A DNA stretch of 64,000 nt from Zygnema cylindricum (GCA_037447655.1 JBBHKE010002839.1:1-64000), one strand, 5' to 3'. Positions 44,883 through 56,222 are shown, numbered from the stretch's first letter. Notes: generated from the letters alone by a model not told the origin. Program-made: numbers and translations.

Positions 44883-45806
44883 TGTTGTTTTGAAAGCTTT
44901 AGCCCTCACTAAGCCTCATAGGTGAGGGGAGTGTTTTTCTCAGTACTTAAAATATTTTGTGAAAGTTGGTTCAATATGTACCTGGATTAATGTTACAGTG
45001 AACAGTGAGGGAGTTCACAGTGTGACACACTTCAAAACACGCATCGATAAAACGAAGATGAGACGCTCTACAAAGATCCGGTCGTATTATTCACACTCAC
45101 CATAAAGACCGAGGTGTCACATAAAGTTTCATCTTGAATGAAACATCGGAAGAACGGACGGTGAAGATTTGCTACAAAAGTAAGGTGATCTTTCGGGACC
45201 ACGTCTGGTATTATTTGACGTGTTGACTACAGTGTACCGTGACGTTACTTATCTCTAGTTTGTTCAGAAGCGTGTTTTGTTTGATTAGTGCTCTTGTTCA
45301 GATTCATTCAGTATGACTTACCTTGAGATATTCAGGTATCCACCTTAGAATTGGTAGATATTATTGTTGCATGGTTGGTATGCCTCCTTAGCTTAGTTAG
45401 GGTTGTGATTGGCTGCTAGCTCTTATAAGAATAGATCTTTTCGGAATATATGTAGGACTTAGCCATTTCAGAATTAGGAACTTGTTATATCAAAATTATG
45501 TCGTGTCATTTTTGATATCTTTGACTTAGAATATTTCTTAGATCTGTTTTCAGATTTCTGTGTAAATTTGCACTTGTGTTCTTTTGTGTATTATGTGCAG
45601 TGTGTCAGATTTGTAGGGCATTTGGTTGCCTAGTTTGTCTTTGGTTGTGTTCCAACGTTGTTTGTTTTTTCTAAGCATCTGTGAGAGCTTCTTGCTTGAC
45701 TTAATTATGTGATGACTACTCTTGCCTCATCTTCATCCTCAGTGGGTGTGATGACTACTCTTGCCTCATCTTCATCATCAGTGGGTAAAGTTGCCACGGA
45801 ACAACA
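44883..45806 (+). repeat. Element A 3' LTR (924 bp)
   Basis: Homologous to 38,931-39,817 with scattered substitutions and a tandem duplication of about 39 bases of the gag-start segment near its end. Confidence 0.9.
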
Positions 45807-46375
45807 TGGTGCCACATGTCATTTGACGTGTCTTTGACCGAAAATTGGCAAAATGTTGATTCCGCAATCTCGGCTCTTATCGCGGCCATTCGATTATCAG
45901 CAGCTATTAATTTCAGTCGTCAAAACAAATGTGCGGCATTTGTTTCGTGCGGTACCGTCTATCGTACTATATATAAATGTATCCATGTGCTAAGAACTTT
46001 TCATTCCGTAAAATGAATCTTCTACGTGTATATATTTAATACCTATCAAACCCTATATATCCCAACACAAGTCCTAAACTATAAGACAAAGCTAACTGCT
46101 ACTGTTGACTTTGACGGACGGTAGTCACCATAGTTAAATCTAGGGTATGTCAAGTACCATTTTGGTAAAAATACCTAAACAACTGTCTTTCTCTCTCTGG
46201 ACAACATAGGCTGCCATGGCTCAGCTCCTTCTAACCTTCACTGACTGCGACAAGTGTGAGGGTTTAAAAGGAGGCGTTAGAGGCAGACTGCCTCTGCTTC
46301 TTATTTGCATTTTTTTACAGGTTCAAACCTAGAAAATACTAAAAAAACCATTAATTTCTATACTCCCATTATTTT

Positions 46376-49300
46376 CTATTCACTTTTCAATTTAAAACCA
46401 CACTTCTCTTTGCAGAAAATTAGATTAAGGGAAGGCGCAGGTTTGGTCATCATATATGCTACCATTTCACGATTTGGTCTATTCTCCAAACTGATTATCT
46501 TTTGGTCTACCTTCTCTTTAACAAAGATAAGTCTAATGTCCATATATTTGGCTTTAAAGTGGTGTTTAGGATTGGCAGATATAGCAATGGCTGTCTGATT
46601 ATCACATAATACTTTCCGAACACCACTCTTAAAATGACCAAGCTCACCAAGCATGGACTAGACCCACATTAATTCTTTTACCGCAAAGCAAGAGGAAGCA
46701 TGGACTAGACCCACATTAAGTCTTTTACCGCAGAGCAAGAGGCCATGTACTCAGTCTCTCTGGTGGACTGAGCAATAACCTTTTGTTGCTTGTTGCTCCT
46801 ACAACAAGCCCCATCACCCACATACAATACATACCCAGACGTGGATCTCCTCATAGGAGCATCCCCATAATGTCAGTATTGTCCCCACCCAAATAGAGCC
46901 ATAGATGTTTAGTCCCTTTGAGATATCTAAGGACGCTCTTAGCTACCTCCCAATCTTTCTTATTGGGAGCATTTGGACTCCTACTTAGTACTCTTTCAGC
47001 TACGGCTATATCTTGTCGGGTATTGTCTATAAGAAATTGTTTGCATAAATCTCTTCTCTTTAGGGCCTAACTCATCATCCAAGATTATAACCCCGTCTTC
47101 CACACTCCCCTCACTTCTATTCTTTAGCTCCATTGGAGTGGTACAACTATTAGCCTTATCCATTTGGAATCTTTCTAACATGTTTCCAATGGCCTATTTT
47201 TAAGTTAATCCGATTATCTTTTTATCTCTGTCTCTCTTTACGTGTATTACCAAAATATACCTTGCCTCTCCCATAAGCTTTATCTCAAATCTACCTCTTA
47301 GATCAGTTTAAATTTTATTATTTTTATCCATAGATTTACTTAAAACAAACAAATCATCAACATAAATTGCAATGAAAATAACTCATTCCTCATCTTCAAA
47401 CAAATAAATTGAGTGATCTGAGCTGATCAGAATATATCCCAAACTTGTAAGAAACTCATTGAGCTTCTAATTCCATTGACGGGGTGCCTGTTTCAGCCTA
47501 TACAAAGATTTGATCATATGGCATACCTTGCTCTCCATCTCCTCTTCCAACTCTCCATGTAGGAAGGTCTTCTTGATGTCCATTTGATGCACTTTCGTGT
47601 CTCCTGCTGCCGCCAAACTAAGAAGTATCCAGACGGAGGGAAACTTGAGGACCGGGGCAAAGGTCTCCTCGTAGTCAATTCCCTTCTTTTGAGTGAATCT
47701 TTTTTCCACTAACCTAGCCTTATAGCGCCCAATGGTGTTATATGGGTTGAGTTTCATTTTATATACCCACTTACACCCGATTTGCTTTATGTCAAGAGGA
47801 AAGTTCACCAACTCCTATGTATCGGCCACTATAATTGAGGCCATCTCCTCATTAATGGATGTCTTCCACCGGGTCCTCTCAATACAATTTATTGCCTCAT
47901 TATAAGTCCAAGGTTTATCGGGGTGGGACAATTTGGTTACCTTGTTGTTAACTTGTCTCTCTTGCAGTCTTTTGCTATTCCTCCTTCCTCCCTCAAACTC
48001 TGTTTCCGGAATAGATGGCTACCGTGGATTCTTTCGAAGTGTTTCCACTTCTACCATACCCTTTGATTTTGGGTCTATTTCCACCACGTTTTCCGCTTTC
48101 GTTGAAGTTGGTACGAGGGTTTCCACGGCTGAGTCTTTCTCGATCTGATCTGTACCTGCAAGATCATCATTTTCTCGAAAAACGGGATAGTTAGGAACCA
48201 CAAGGTCATAACTTTTTTTTGACTCAAATCGAATTTTGACTTTCTTTGCATGCTTTAAAGGATCTATAGATTTTCCTTCATCCATAACCACTAGATGCTG
48301 CACTAGGGTTATATCTTCTCTCTTGAGATCATAAACTCTATATCTATTTACATCTTCATCATATCCTAGCAAATATCTTGGTTTTCCTTTTGGATCTAGC
48401 TTCCAATTTGACCGATCTGTATCTACATTGAACACTTGACTACTGAAAATCTTTAAGTGTGAAACATCTGGTTTACGGCAGGTCCATCTCCCATAAGATG
48501 TTTGGCCTGTAACCGTCGAAGTAAGAACTATTTTCTTGAGAGAATTTGCACAGTTCGTTGTTTCGGCCCAAAATCTCTTTCCTACCTTCTTATCCGACAA
48601 CATACTCCTGGCACTATCACTTAGTGTTCTATTTAACCTCTCGGCTATACCATTCTGCTCAAGATTTTTAGGAACTGTCATTTGGTGTTGCACTCCATCT
48701 TCTCTCAAAAAATTCTCAAGCTGATTGGAGGTGTATTCTCCCCCATTATCACTCCTTACTCTCTTAATAGAGGTTTCATGGAGTTTCTCACTCCACGCTT
48801 TGTATTCATTACAAATCTGTGGTGCCTCTGATTTATTAAAAAAAAAATTACACTTCAGAATACTTAGACCAATCGTCATTGATTGTCATCATAAACCTCT
48901 TACCCCCGGGTGAAGGTACTTTGGCCGGTCCCCAAATATCAATGTGTACCAAGTCTAAGACTTTTTCTCCTTTATAAGTGGATTCCTTTGGGAAGGGTAA
49001 CCTGTGTGCCTTACCTTGAACACAACCACTACAGTCACTTAGGTTTTCACTTTTTCCAAACTGAATTTCTTCCACTATTCCCATCATTTTCATTTATTTC
49101 AACTTATCTAATGCACACGTCTAAGCCTCTTATACCACAACATAACATCATGAACACCAACATAGTAAAGATTTTTTTTTCATTGCTTAAAATCAGCCTA
49201 AACATCCCTTGGCTAACTTTTTCAGCAGTGAAATAAACTTCCTCCTCAAAGCTAGCAGTAAAGGTTCCTTTCCTCGTGCTAGTCTTAAAACCTTTATCAT

Positions 49301-49565
49301 CTAAGACAGAGGTTGAGAAGAGGTTTTTGTATAGCTATGGAATAAACAACACATATGAGGATGTAACTATGGATGCCTTTCTCTCCACTAAGACTTTCAA
49401 ATCTACTATCCTACCAAAGTAGTAATGACTACCCTCCCATCCCCATACTCTATCTCTACGCTGGGAATCTTTCTCATTTTAGTGAACATGTGTTTGTCCG
49501 TACACATGTGCATGGAGTGTTATTCTATGACCTCCATTGGTACAAAGAATGTCCAGCTTATATGT
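46376..49565 (-). pseudogene. Element C pol remnant
   Basis: On the minus strand: a ruined protease near 49,560-49,440 (HSMHMC); integrase zinc-binding tail and core at 49,093-48,019 (CSGCVQGKAHRLPFPKE, VRSDNGGEYTSNQLENFLRE, EQNGIAERLNRTL, giving the D and E of the DDE triad); reverse transcriptase start at 47,811-47,467 (IGCKWVYKMKLNPYNTIGRY, KQAPRQWN); RNase H end at 46,654-46,376 (DNQTAIAISANPKHHFKAKY). Several frameshifts and stops separate these blocks. The order IN before RT is diagnostic of Ty1/Copia. Confidence 0.85.
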
Positions 49566-50408
49566 AGCCTCTAGGACTTTGGAAATAAATAAGCCCCACC
49601 CTCGGATGCAAAAACTCTAACCAACTAGACCCTTGTGTAGCCTAGACTCCCTTGAGTCTGCAGCAAAAAAAAACATTGAAATTGCTCACCTGAGCATTGA
49701 GTTATGGTTGTTCAAAGACTACATATATATACAGATGGCCTCCGAAGAGAGGACTTTCAAAAAAAAATCTAAGTCCTAAGAACCTACTCATAACTACTCT
49801 AGACCAATTAAAACATCGTAGGCTAAATAACATACATTCAAAGTACGGTAGCTGCCATACCTTATTTACCGAAATATTCGACACCACTCTCGGTCCGCCA
49901 CGCGGTAGACAAGTCAACGCCATTCTGTCCCTTTCTTCTACGACATCCTATCGGATGATGCCACGTGTCATTTTCTTCCATATTGGCGAAGTACGACCAA
50001 AAAGTCTCCGCGGCATCTCGACACTTACGCGTGTCGTCCGTTCGTGATTCAACGATTAATATCGGTCGTTCGATCTTAACGCCTCGCCGAAAAATGTCGA
50101 CATTGAAATTCTTTACGTGTTGACCGTTTGAATTTCAACGGTCTATGTCCCGTGTTGACCGTTGGAAATCCCGACTCCTTTGCGAGCTGTTGATCACGAA
50201 TGACGTTCATGCGGTACAGTATTTCGTACTATAAAGTCGTTTCCATGTTTGTTTCGTTTCGTTAGCCGTTAAATGAACTATGTCTCCGCGTCACATTATA
50301 TATATTTATCAAAGGCATCATGTTCATTGAATCTTCAAGACCTACTGGATGACTGTTCCGTATGACTATCATCCAGGAGGTCTCAGGATCAAATCCTGTC
50401 CCTGGCAG

Positions 50409-51602
50409 TGAAACTCTGAGACCTCCATTGGCCCTCAGAGTATGCAGATCCAAAAGAAGCTAATCTAGATAGTGCCGACTCCAAGTTAATATAAACCCAA
50501 GTGACTGACCCCTTGACAGTCAGAACCCCAATATAGATTCACCCCTGTGAAATAACACGTTCTGTGTGCTCAGTTCCACCACAGAATGCAAAGTTAGAAT
50601 ATGAGATTTGGACACATTCACCCACTTTGACTTTCCCTTAGAAATGCAGCCACCCTGGCAGACAAAAACTCTGACCGACTACACCCTTGTGTAGCCTGGA
50701 CTCCCCTGAGTCCGCAGCAAAAAGAATCACTGAAAATGGTCAAGTAAATTGATAGTTATGGCTTCCCAAAGTTTGCCATTTATACAGGGTGCTCTCTGGG
50801 AGAGGCAGTGCCTATCCAAAATTTATCTAAGTCCTATTCCCTCTCTAAAACTCTATCTACTGAAGTACGGCACCAATCAAATTACTGTGTCGTACAGAAA
50901 AGTACAGGTGCCGGTGTACTTTCTGTACGGCCATTGTACGACATGGCCAAAATGTCGACACGTGTCATATCCGGATTTGTTCCCGTAATCTCCGGAGTTG
51001 CCGCAATCCAACGTAGTGTTACCACGTGTCACGCAATGTGGCGGTGATCGCAAACCGCCAAAATCGTACGCCGCGATCTCGGCATCCTTCGCGGCCGTCC
51101 GATCAATTTTGGGTTTCAATCGTGGCCGTCATAAATACCTGCGCGGTATTCTTTCCGGCGTCAAACAAACTGCGCGGTATTTATTTCGTAGTTGTACCGT
51201 ACGTCGTACTTTACATAACTGTTTCTATGCTCTATGCATATAGTTCTAGTTAAATGAATTAGTATTATTGTAACTGTTTAAATAAACATCATACCACGTA
51301 ATACTTAATGTAATTTAGTCTATGTGGTTAAGACTACCGGCTGTTGCGGTTGAGACAAGTGGCAGGTACCAGGATCAAATCCTGGCCCTGTCAAAACTAC
51401 CTTTTAGAGAAAAACCCCCTATAAAACAACTGTCTGTCTCCTTCTAGACAGCACAGGCAGCCATGGCTAACTCCTTCTCCAGTCTTCAGTGACTGCGACA
51501 AGTGTGGGGACTTGAGGAGGAGTTAGAGGCAGGCTGTCAATATCTACTATTTTGCTTTTTATTTTGCAATCTCTAGACCTAGAAAATACTTGAATTCCAA
51601 CA
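50409..51602 (-). repeat. Element D 3' LTR (1,194 bp)
   Basis: Plus-strand ends tgaaactctgagacctccat and gaattccaaca. Includes a tRNA-like T arm at about 51,369-51,386. Confidence 0.9.
51320..51392 (+). other. tRNA-like segment in element D 3' LTR (second copy at 54,363-54,435)
   Basis: atgtggttaagactaccggc resembles a D-arm/A-box region and ccaggatcaaatcctgg forms a perfect T arm with B-box-like core. On the strand opposite to the element. Element E's LTR has caggatcaaatcctg at the comparable place (50,389-50,403). May be an old SINE captured by the LTR lineage or chance. Confidence 0.4.
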
Positions 51603-51608
51603 CTCCCC

Positions 51609-53471
51609 TTATTTTCTAGTCTTTCTTCCTTTTAACTTCCACAAATAAGTAAACAAACATCCGCTCCCCTTTTTCCTTTTCTTTTTCCTTTTTCCTTTTC
51701 CTTTCATAAAACTTAAGTTTTTAACACAGTGCATTAAATGAACTGAAATGATAATTGTATCACACATTTTATTTAACATCCCATTTTTCTTAAATCCGAG
51801 CGAAGATTTTATCCACCTCTTCCCTTTTCCATCCACACTAAATCCACTTTCCCTCTTGAAATTCAAACAACCAGCCCCATCCCCAACCTTCAACACATAC
51901 TCGGATGATAACCCTTTTACAGGCACATCTTCACAAGAGACATCACACCAAGTAGTGACGTCAAATCCATCCACCCCCAAATATTCCCAACAAACACTAG
52001 TCCCCACTAAGTTCCTTATAAGATCTACATCTTTCGTACTCATATTTTTATCTATGATAGTTACCCCATTTTCTGAACTTCCCTCACTCTCTCCCATGGA
52101 ATTCTTTCCACTATTACTTTCTATTCCCAATAAACATTTCTCTTCTCCCCTATCCTTTAAAACCCCCTCTAGAATTAATTCTCCCCTTTCCTCGGAATCC
52201 GTTGAAGTCTCCCTTGCCGACCAGTTTTCTGTTTCCAAAATATCTATGAAACTATCCTCAATATTTTGAACTTCTTCAAGTATCTCCTCTCTCTTTACTT
52301 CCCTTATACCTCCAAAAGCACACTGTTGCCTTCGTCCAATTTCTTTGTACTTTTCTCTCTTCCCCATTCTACCGATGTGAAGAAGCTCCAATTTTTCTTC
52401 ATCCTCTTTCTCCTCTTCCCCTTCTTCCTCCTCATCCACATTCCAACTTCTAAGTTTTTCCAAACAAGGGCATTCTTCCATATAATGACCAGGTTCCCTA
52501 CAAAAGAAGCAAACCCCTTTTTTCAAAGATCCCGTGTCTTTTCTTCTCCCTCTTTTTCCACCAAAGTTCCGATAAGGTTTACCTTTGTCTTTCTTCCTCT
52601 CATCACGCTTCCGCTCGTCACCACCGTTCCTCTCATCACGCTTCCGCCAATCACCACCAGCTGAAAAAGCATTGACCCTGTCCTTTCCCCTTCGAAGCTC
52701 CAAAGTGCTTTCCCTCACAAGAATTATCCCCATGGTAAAGCTCCAAGTCCATGAGGAGCCATCCCTTGCCTGCATACGATAAATAATGCTTTCGTACTCA
52801 CTTGGGAGTTTCATAAGTAGTGTATTAATCTTACCCTCCTCAGATTCTACACATCCCGCACTAGCTAGCTCAACATATAACGCAGCAATATCATTGCAAA
52901 ACTCTATCATGCTACCGCCTTTATAAACATAGGCATCTATTTCCTGTTTTACTAATTGCTGCCTCTGAATAGTCTCACTCTTATAAATCTGAATTAGTAC
53001 TTCCCATATCTCTGAAGACTTGGTTAGACTTAAAAGAGTGATAGCTATCGACTTACACACATATCTAAGTATGAGATGTTTTGCTATAGTGTTTTTGTAT
53101 TCCCATATTTTTCTGTCATTTTCCTCAGTTTTAATCCCTACATGTGGTACCATAGCTGAGAGCCTAGCTCCCCTCACCATAGGTGTCCCTTTTTCCTTCT
53201 CCTCTATTTCCCCATCCACGGAAAGATTCTTCCCTTCACCTTCCGTTGCATCTGAGCTCCGGATGATATTCTGGGCAGCCTCAGATGAATCTCCATAGTA
53301 AGCTCCTCCAAAGCCAGGTGGCGGACATCTCACTTGTCCCGAAACGATTCCCCATAAGTGCTTCTCAAAAAGCAATCCCGCCATTGTAAACTCCCAATAA
53401 GTGAAGTCTGTTCCATCGAACATAGGCACCCTAGATGGTGGGCCCATAACCTGAAACTCTGAGACCTCCAT
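51609..53471 (-). CDS. Element D gag polyprotein, 620 aa, with fused RNase H remnant
   Basis: Starts in the 5' LTR (MEVSEF), crosses the PBS (QVMGPPSRVPMFDG) and continues FTYWEFTMAGLLFEKHLWG, the Copia gag/UBN2 N-terminal fold (residues about 14-45), then IAITLLSLTKSSEIWEVLIQ to LLMKLPSEYESIIYRM (to about 235). A CCHC zinc knuckle, CFFCREPGHYMEEC, is at about residues 321-334 and should bind packaged RNA. The centre is acidic and of low complexity. Residues about 505-560 (DVTTWCDVSCEDVPVKGLSS, EYVLKVGDGAGCL) match a decayed Copia RNase H (WSDASYGDMPSRRSTTGY), so the frame looks like a gag joined by deletion to the RNase H end. No protease or RT motif. The frame is fully open, unlike gag of A. 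Gag forms cytoplasmic virus-like particles. Confidence 0.85.
   Translation of the reverse strand: MEVSEFQVMGPPSRVPMFDGTDFTYWEFTMAGLLFEKHLWGIVSGQVRCPPPGFGGAYYGDSSEAAQNIIRSSDATEGEGKNLSVDGEIEEKEKGTPMVRGARLSAMVPHVGIKTEENDRKIWEYKNTIAKHLILRYVCKSIAITLLSLTKSSEIWEVLIQIYKSETIQRQQLVKQEIDAYVYKGGSMIEFCNDIAALYVELASAGCVESEEGKINTLLMKLPSEYESIIYRMQARDGSSWTWSFTMGIILVRESTLELRRGKDRVNAFSAGGDWRKRDERNGGDERKRDERKKDKGKPYRNFGGKRGRRKDTGSLKKGVCFFCREPGHYMEECPCLEKLRSWNVDEEEEGEEEKEDEEKLELLHIGRMGKREKYKEIGRRQQCAFGGIREVKREEILEEVQNIEDSFIDILETENWSARETSTDSEERGELILEGVLKDRGEEKCLLGIESNSGKNSMGESEGSSENGVTIIDKNMSTKDVDLIRNLVGTSVCWEYLGVDGFDVTTWCDVSCEDVPVKGLSSEYVLKVGDGAGCLNFKRESGFSVDGKGKRWIKSSLGFKKNGMLNKMCDTIIISVHLMHCVKNLSFMKGKGKRKKKRKKGSGCLFTYLWKLKGRKTRK
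53439..53451 (-). promoter_or_regulatory. Element D primer-binding site (initiator tRNA-Met anticodon arm)
   Basis: ggttatgggccca immediately follows the LTR on the minus strand; with the next three bases (cca) the complementarity to plant initiator tRNA-Met reaches 16 bases (tggtgggcccataacc). Confidence 0.8.
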
Positions 53472-54644
53472 TGGCCCTCAGAGTATGCAGATCCAAAAGA
53501 AGCTAATCTAGATAGTGCCGACTCCAAGTTAATATAAACCCAAGTGACTGACCCCTTGACAGTCAGAACCCCAATATAGATTCACCCCTGTGAAATAACA
53601 CGTTCTGTGTGCTCAGTTCCACCACAGAATGCAAAGTTAGAATATGAGATTTGGACACATTCACCCACTTTGACTTTCCCTTAGAAATGCAGCCACCCTG
53701 GCAGACAAAAACTCTGACCGACTACACCCCTGTGTAGCCTGGACTCCCCTGAGTCCGCAGCAAAAAGAATCACTGAAAATGGTCAAGTAAATTGATAGTT
53801 ATGGCTTCCCAAAGTTTGCCATTTATACAGGGTGCTCTCTGGGAGAGGCAGTGCCTATCCAAAATTTATCTAAGTCCTATTCCCTCTCTAAAACTCTATC
53901 TACTGAAGTACGGCACCAATCAAATTACTGTGTCGTACAGAAAAGTACAGGTGCCGGTGTACTTTCTGTACGGCCATTGTACGACATGGCCAAAATGTCG
54001 ACACGTGTCATATCCGGATTTGTTCCCGTAATCTCCGGAGTTGCCGCAATCCAACGTAGTGTTACCACGTGTCACGCAATGTGGCGGTGATCGCAAACCG
54101 CCAAAATCGTACGCCGCGATCTCGGCATCCTTCGCGGCCGTCCGATCAATTTTGGGTTTCAATCGTGGCCGTCATAAATACCTGCGCGGTATTCTTTCCG
54201 GCGTCAAACAAACTGCGCGGTATTTATTTCGTAGTTGTACCGTACGTCGTACTTTACATAACTGTTTCTATGCTCTATGCATATAGTTCTAGTTAAATGA
54301 ATTAGTATTATTGTAACTGTTTAAATAAACATCATACCCCGTAATACTTAATGTAATTTAGACTATGTGGTTAAGACTACCGGCTGTTGCGGTTGAGACA
54401 AGTGGCAGGTACCAGGATCAAATCCTGGCCCTATCAAAACTACCTTTTAGAGAAAACCCCCTATAAAACAACTGTCTGTCTCCTTCTAGACAGCACAGGC
54501 AGCCATGGCTAACTCCTTCTCCAGTCTTCAGTGACTGCGACAAGTGTGGGGACTTGAGGAGGAGTTAGAGGCAGGCTGTCAATATCTACTATTTTGCTTT
54601 TTATTTTGCAATCTCTAGACCTAGAAAATACTTGAATTCCAACA
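53452..54644 (-). repeat. Element D 5' LTR (1,193 bp)
   Basis: Same ends as the 3' LTR. The last 20 bases on the element strand contain the gag start codon (MEVSEF). Confidence 0.9.
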
Positions 54645-54834
54645 GCATATCTGTCCCTGGCAGCATATCTTTTGTAGGAGCTCTATCTTCTACATGCCTT
54701 CTCATCTGCCTCAAGCAGCCATGGCTGCCTGCCAGCTCTCAGTGACTACGACAAGTATGAGATCAACAAAATAACCATTGACTAACTAAGGAGATAGATA
54801 GTAAAATACCCTTTTTCAACACTCCCCTTATTTT

Positions 54835-56222
54835 TTAGTCTATCTTTTCTTTCAGTCCAGACTTCTCCCTACATAATATCAATTTGGGAGAGGGAATCGG
54901 TTTAGTCTTCATATCTGCTACCATCTCTCCATCCGGTATATATTCCAAACTAATTATTTTATTCTCAACCTTTTCTTTAACAAAGCTCAAACGAATATCC
55001 ATATGCTTTGCTTTAAAGTGATGTTTAGGGTTTGCTGCAATTACAATAGCAGCTTGATTATTACAATACATCTTTTGTATTCCACTCTTCATATATCTAA
55101 GTTCTTGAAGCAAAGATTTCACCCACATTAATTCTTTCACAGCTGAACAAGAGGCCATATACTCAGCCTCTATGGTGTACTGAGCAATCACCTTTCGTTG
55201 CTTACTGCTCCAACAGCAAGCCCATTCCCAACATACAACACATACGTAGAAGTACACCTCCTCATTGGAGCATCCCCATTACTGGCATCACTCTAAGTGG
55301 TGATGTCAATGTTATCCCCTCCCTAATGAAACCACAGATCTCTCGTTCCTATCAAGTATCGCATGACCCTTTTGGCCGATTTTCAATCTTTCTTCCTAGG
55401 ATCATTCAGACTCTTACTTAATATTTCTACAGTTGTTGCTATATCAGGACGAGTACAATTCATACATTATATCAACTACCGACAACCTGCCTGTACATAA
55501 TAGTTTGCATAAACTTGCTTTCTTGAGGTCCTAACTCATTTTCCAAGATCAAGACTCCCTCTTCTGAGATCCCCTCGTTTCCCTTCTTTAAGTCCATTGG
55601 AGTCGTACAACTATTTACTTTATCCATTTGAAGTTTTTCAAGCATATTTCTTATCACTTCCTTTTGAGTTAGTCTTATCGTTTTATTCTCTCTATCCCTC
55701 TCTATCTGAATTCCCAAGATATACTTTGCCTCCACCAAGTCTTTCATTTCAGATCTGCTCTTTAGATCCCTTTTCAATCTATTAATTTTCTCCATTGATT
55801 TACTCAACCCAAGGAAATCGTCAACATAGATGGCAATGAAAATTAGACCTTCCTCGTCCTCAAATAGATAGATGGAATGTTCCGAACTAATTTGGATATA
55901 TCCCAAACTCGTCAAAAACTCGTCCAACTTCTTGTTCCATTGGCGTGGAGCTTGCTTTAGTCCATAAAGAGACTTTATCAACCTGCACACCTTACTTTCT
56001 TCTCCTTTTCTCCACAAATCCTTCCAGTTGTCGCATGAAGATCTCTTCTTCTAACTCTCCGTTTAAGAAAGCGGTTTTGATGTCCATCTGGTGTACCTCT
56101 ATGTTTTCGGCTGCGGCTAGACTTAGTAGGATTCAGACGATGGGAAATCTAACAACCGAAGCGAAGGTCTCCTCATATTCGATTCCCTCCTTTTGTGTGA
56201 ACCCCTTTGCCACTAATTTTCA
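54835..56222 (-). pseudogene. Element E RT and RNase H remnant
   Basis: RT from about 56,222 (KLVAKGFTQKEGIEYEETFA) through 56,017-55,472 (LYGLKQAPRQWNKKLDEFL, AIYVDDFLGLSKS with the YVDD catalytic motif) and RNase H at 55,210-54,835 (CCWSSKQRKVIAQYTIEAEY, YCNNQAAIVIAANPKHHFKA, KHMDIRLSFVKEKV). At least two frame breaks. Closest relative in the window is element C. Confidence 0.85.

Larger units (their letters stand above)
38931..45806 (+). mobile_element. Copia element A: LTR retrotransposon, 6,876 bp including nested B
   Basis: 5' LTR 38,931-39,817 and 3' LTR 44,883-45,806, both starting tgttg and ending caaca. Five-base target duplication tggtg at 38,926-38,930 and 45,807-45,811. PBS at 39,818-39,830; polypurine tract cttaggggag-like just before 44,883 (tctttaggggag). 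The 3' LTR carries an extra tandem copy of about 39 bases near its end (45,711-45,788). Internal coding is damaged: gag has stops, integrase is deleted, RT and RNase H are broken. Element B is inserted at 40,324-43,205. Confidence 0.9.
38470..49575 (-). mobile_element. Copia element C: degraded, 5' truncated, 3' LTR split by element A
   Basis: The 3' LTR is in two pieces, about 38,470-38,930 and 45,812-46,363, each collinear with parts of the element D LTR. The interval between is element A with its target duplication. Internal region 46,364 to about 49,575 (minus) reads protease remnant, integrase, reverse transcriptase and RNase H. Gag and 5' LTR are missing where element E begins. The polypurine tract is aaaataatgggag next to 46,363. 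Old, with stops and frame changes. Confidence 0.7.
50409..54644 (-). mobile_element. Copia-type element D: gag-only LTR retrotransposon, 4,236 bp
   Basis: 5' LTR 54,644-53,452 and 3' LTR 51,602-50,409 (1,193 and 1,194 bp) differ at about five positions by eye, so the insertion is recent. PBS lies directly inside the 5' LTR and the polypurine tract aaaataaggggag directly before the 3' LTR. The only open frame is a 620-codon gag. Elements of this plan (LTRs plus gag, no pol) are known from plants as TR-GAG-type and depend on relatives for RT and integrase. Clean target duplication was not found; flanks are in a locally repeated part of the E LTR. Confidence 0.85.
49590..56222 (-). mobile_element. 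Copia element E: truncated, 3' LTR split by element D
   Basis: LTR pieces at about 49,590-50,408 and 54,645-54,821 (ending caaca on the plus strand, so starting tgttg on its own strand), interrupted by D. Internal minus-strand region 54,822 to about 56,222 holds RNase H and RT. The element stops abruptly in RT at about 56,222. Gag, protease, integrase and 5' LTR are missing. Polypurine tract aaaaataaggggag abuts the LTR. Confidence 0.75.

Noticed and set aside
50749-51253. Identical 75-81 codon frames at 50,749-51,253 and 53,792-54,296
   Set aside because: They are the two LTRs of element D, not duplicated genes.
51609-53471. Envelope or host gene reading of the 620-codon frame
   Set aside because: Start in an LTR, CCHC knuckle and gag motifs fix it as retrotransposon gag; no signal peptide or membrane segment.
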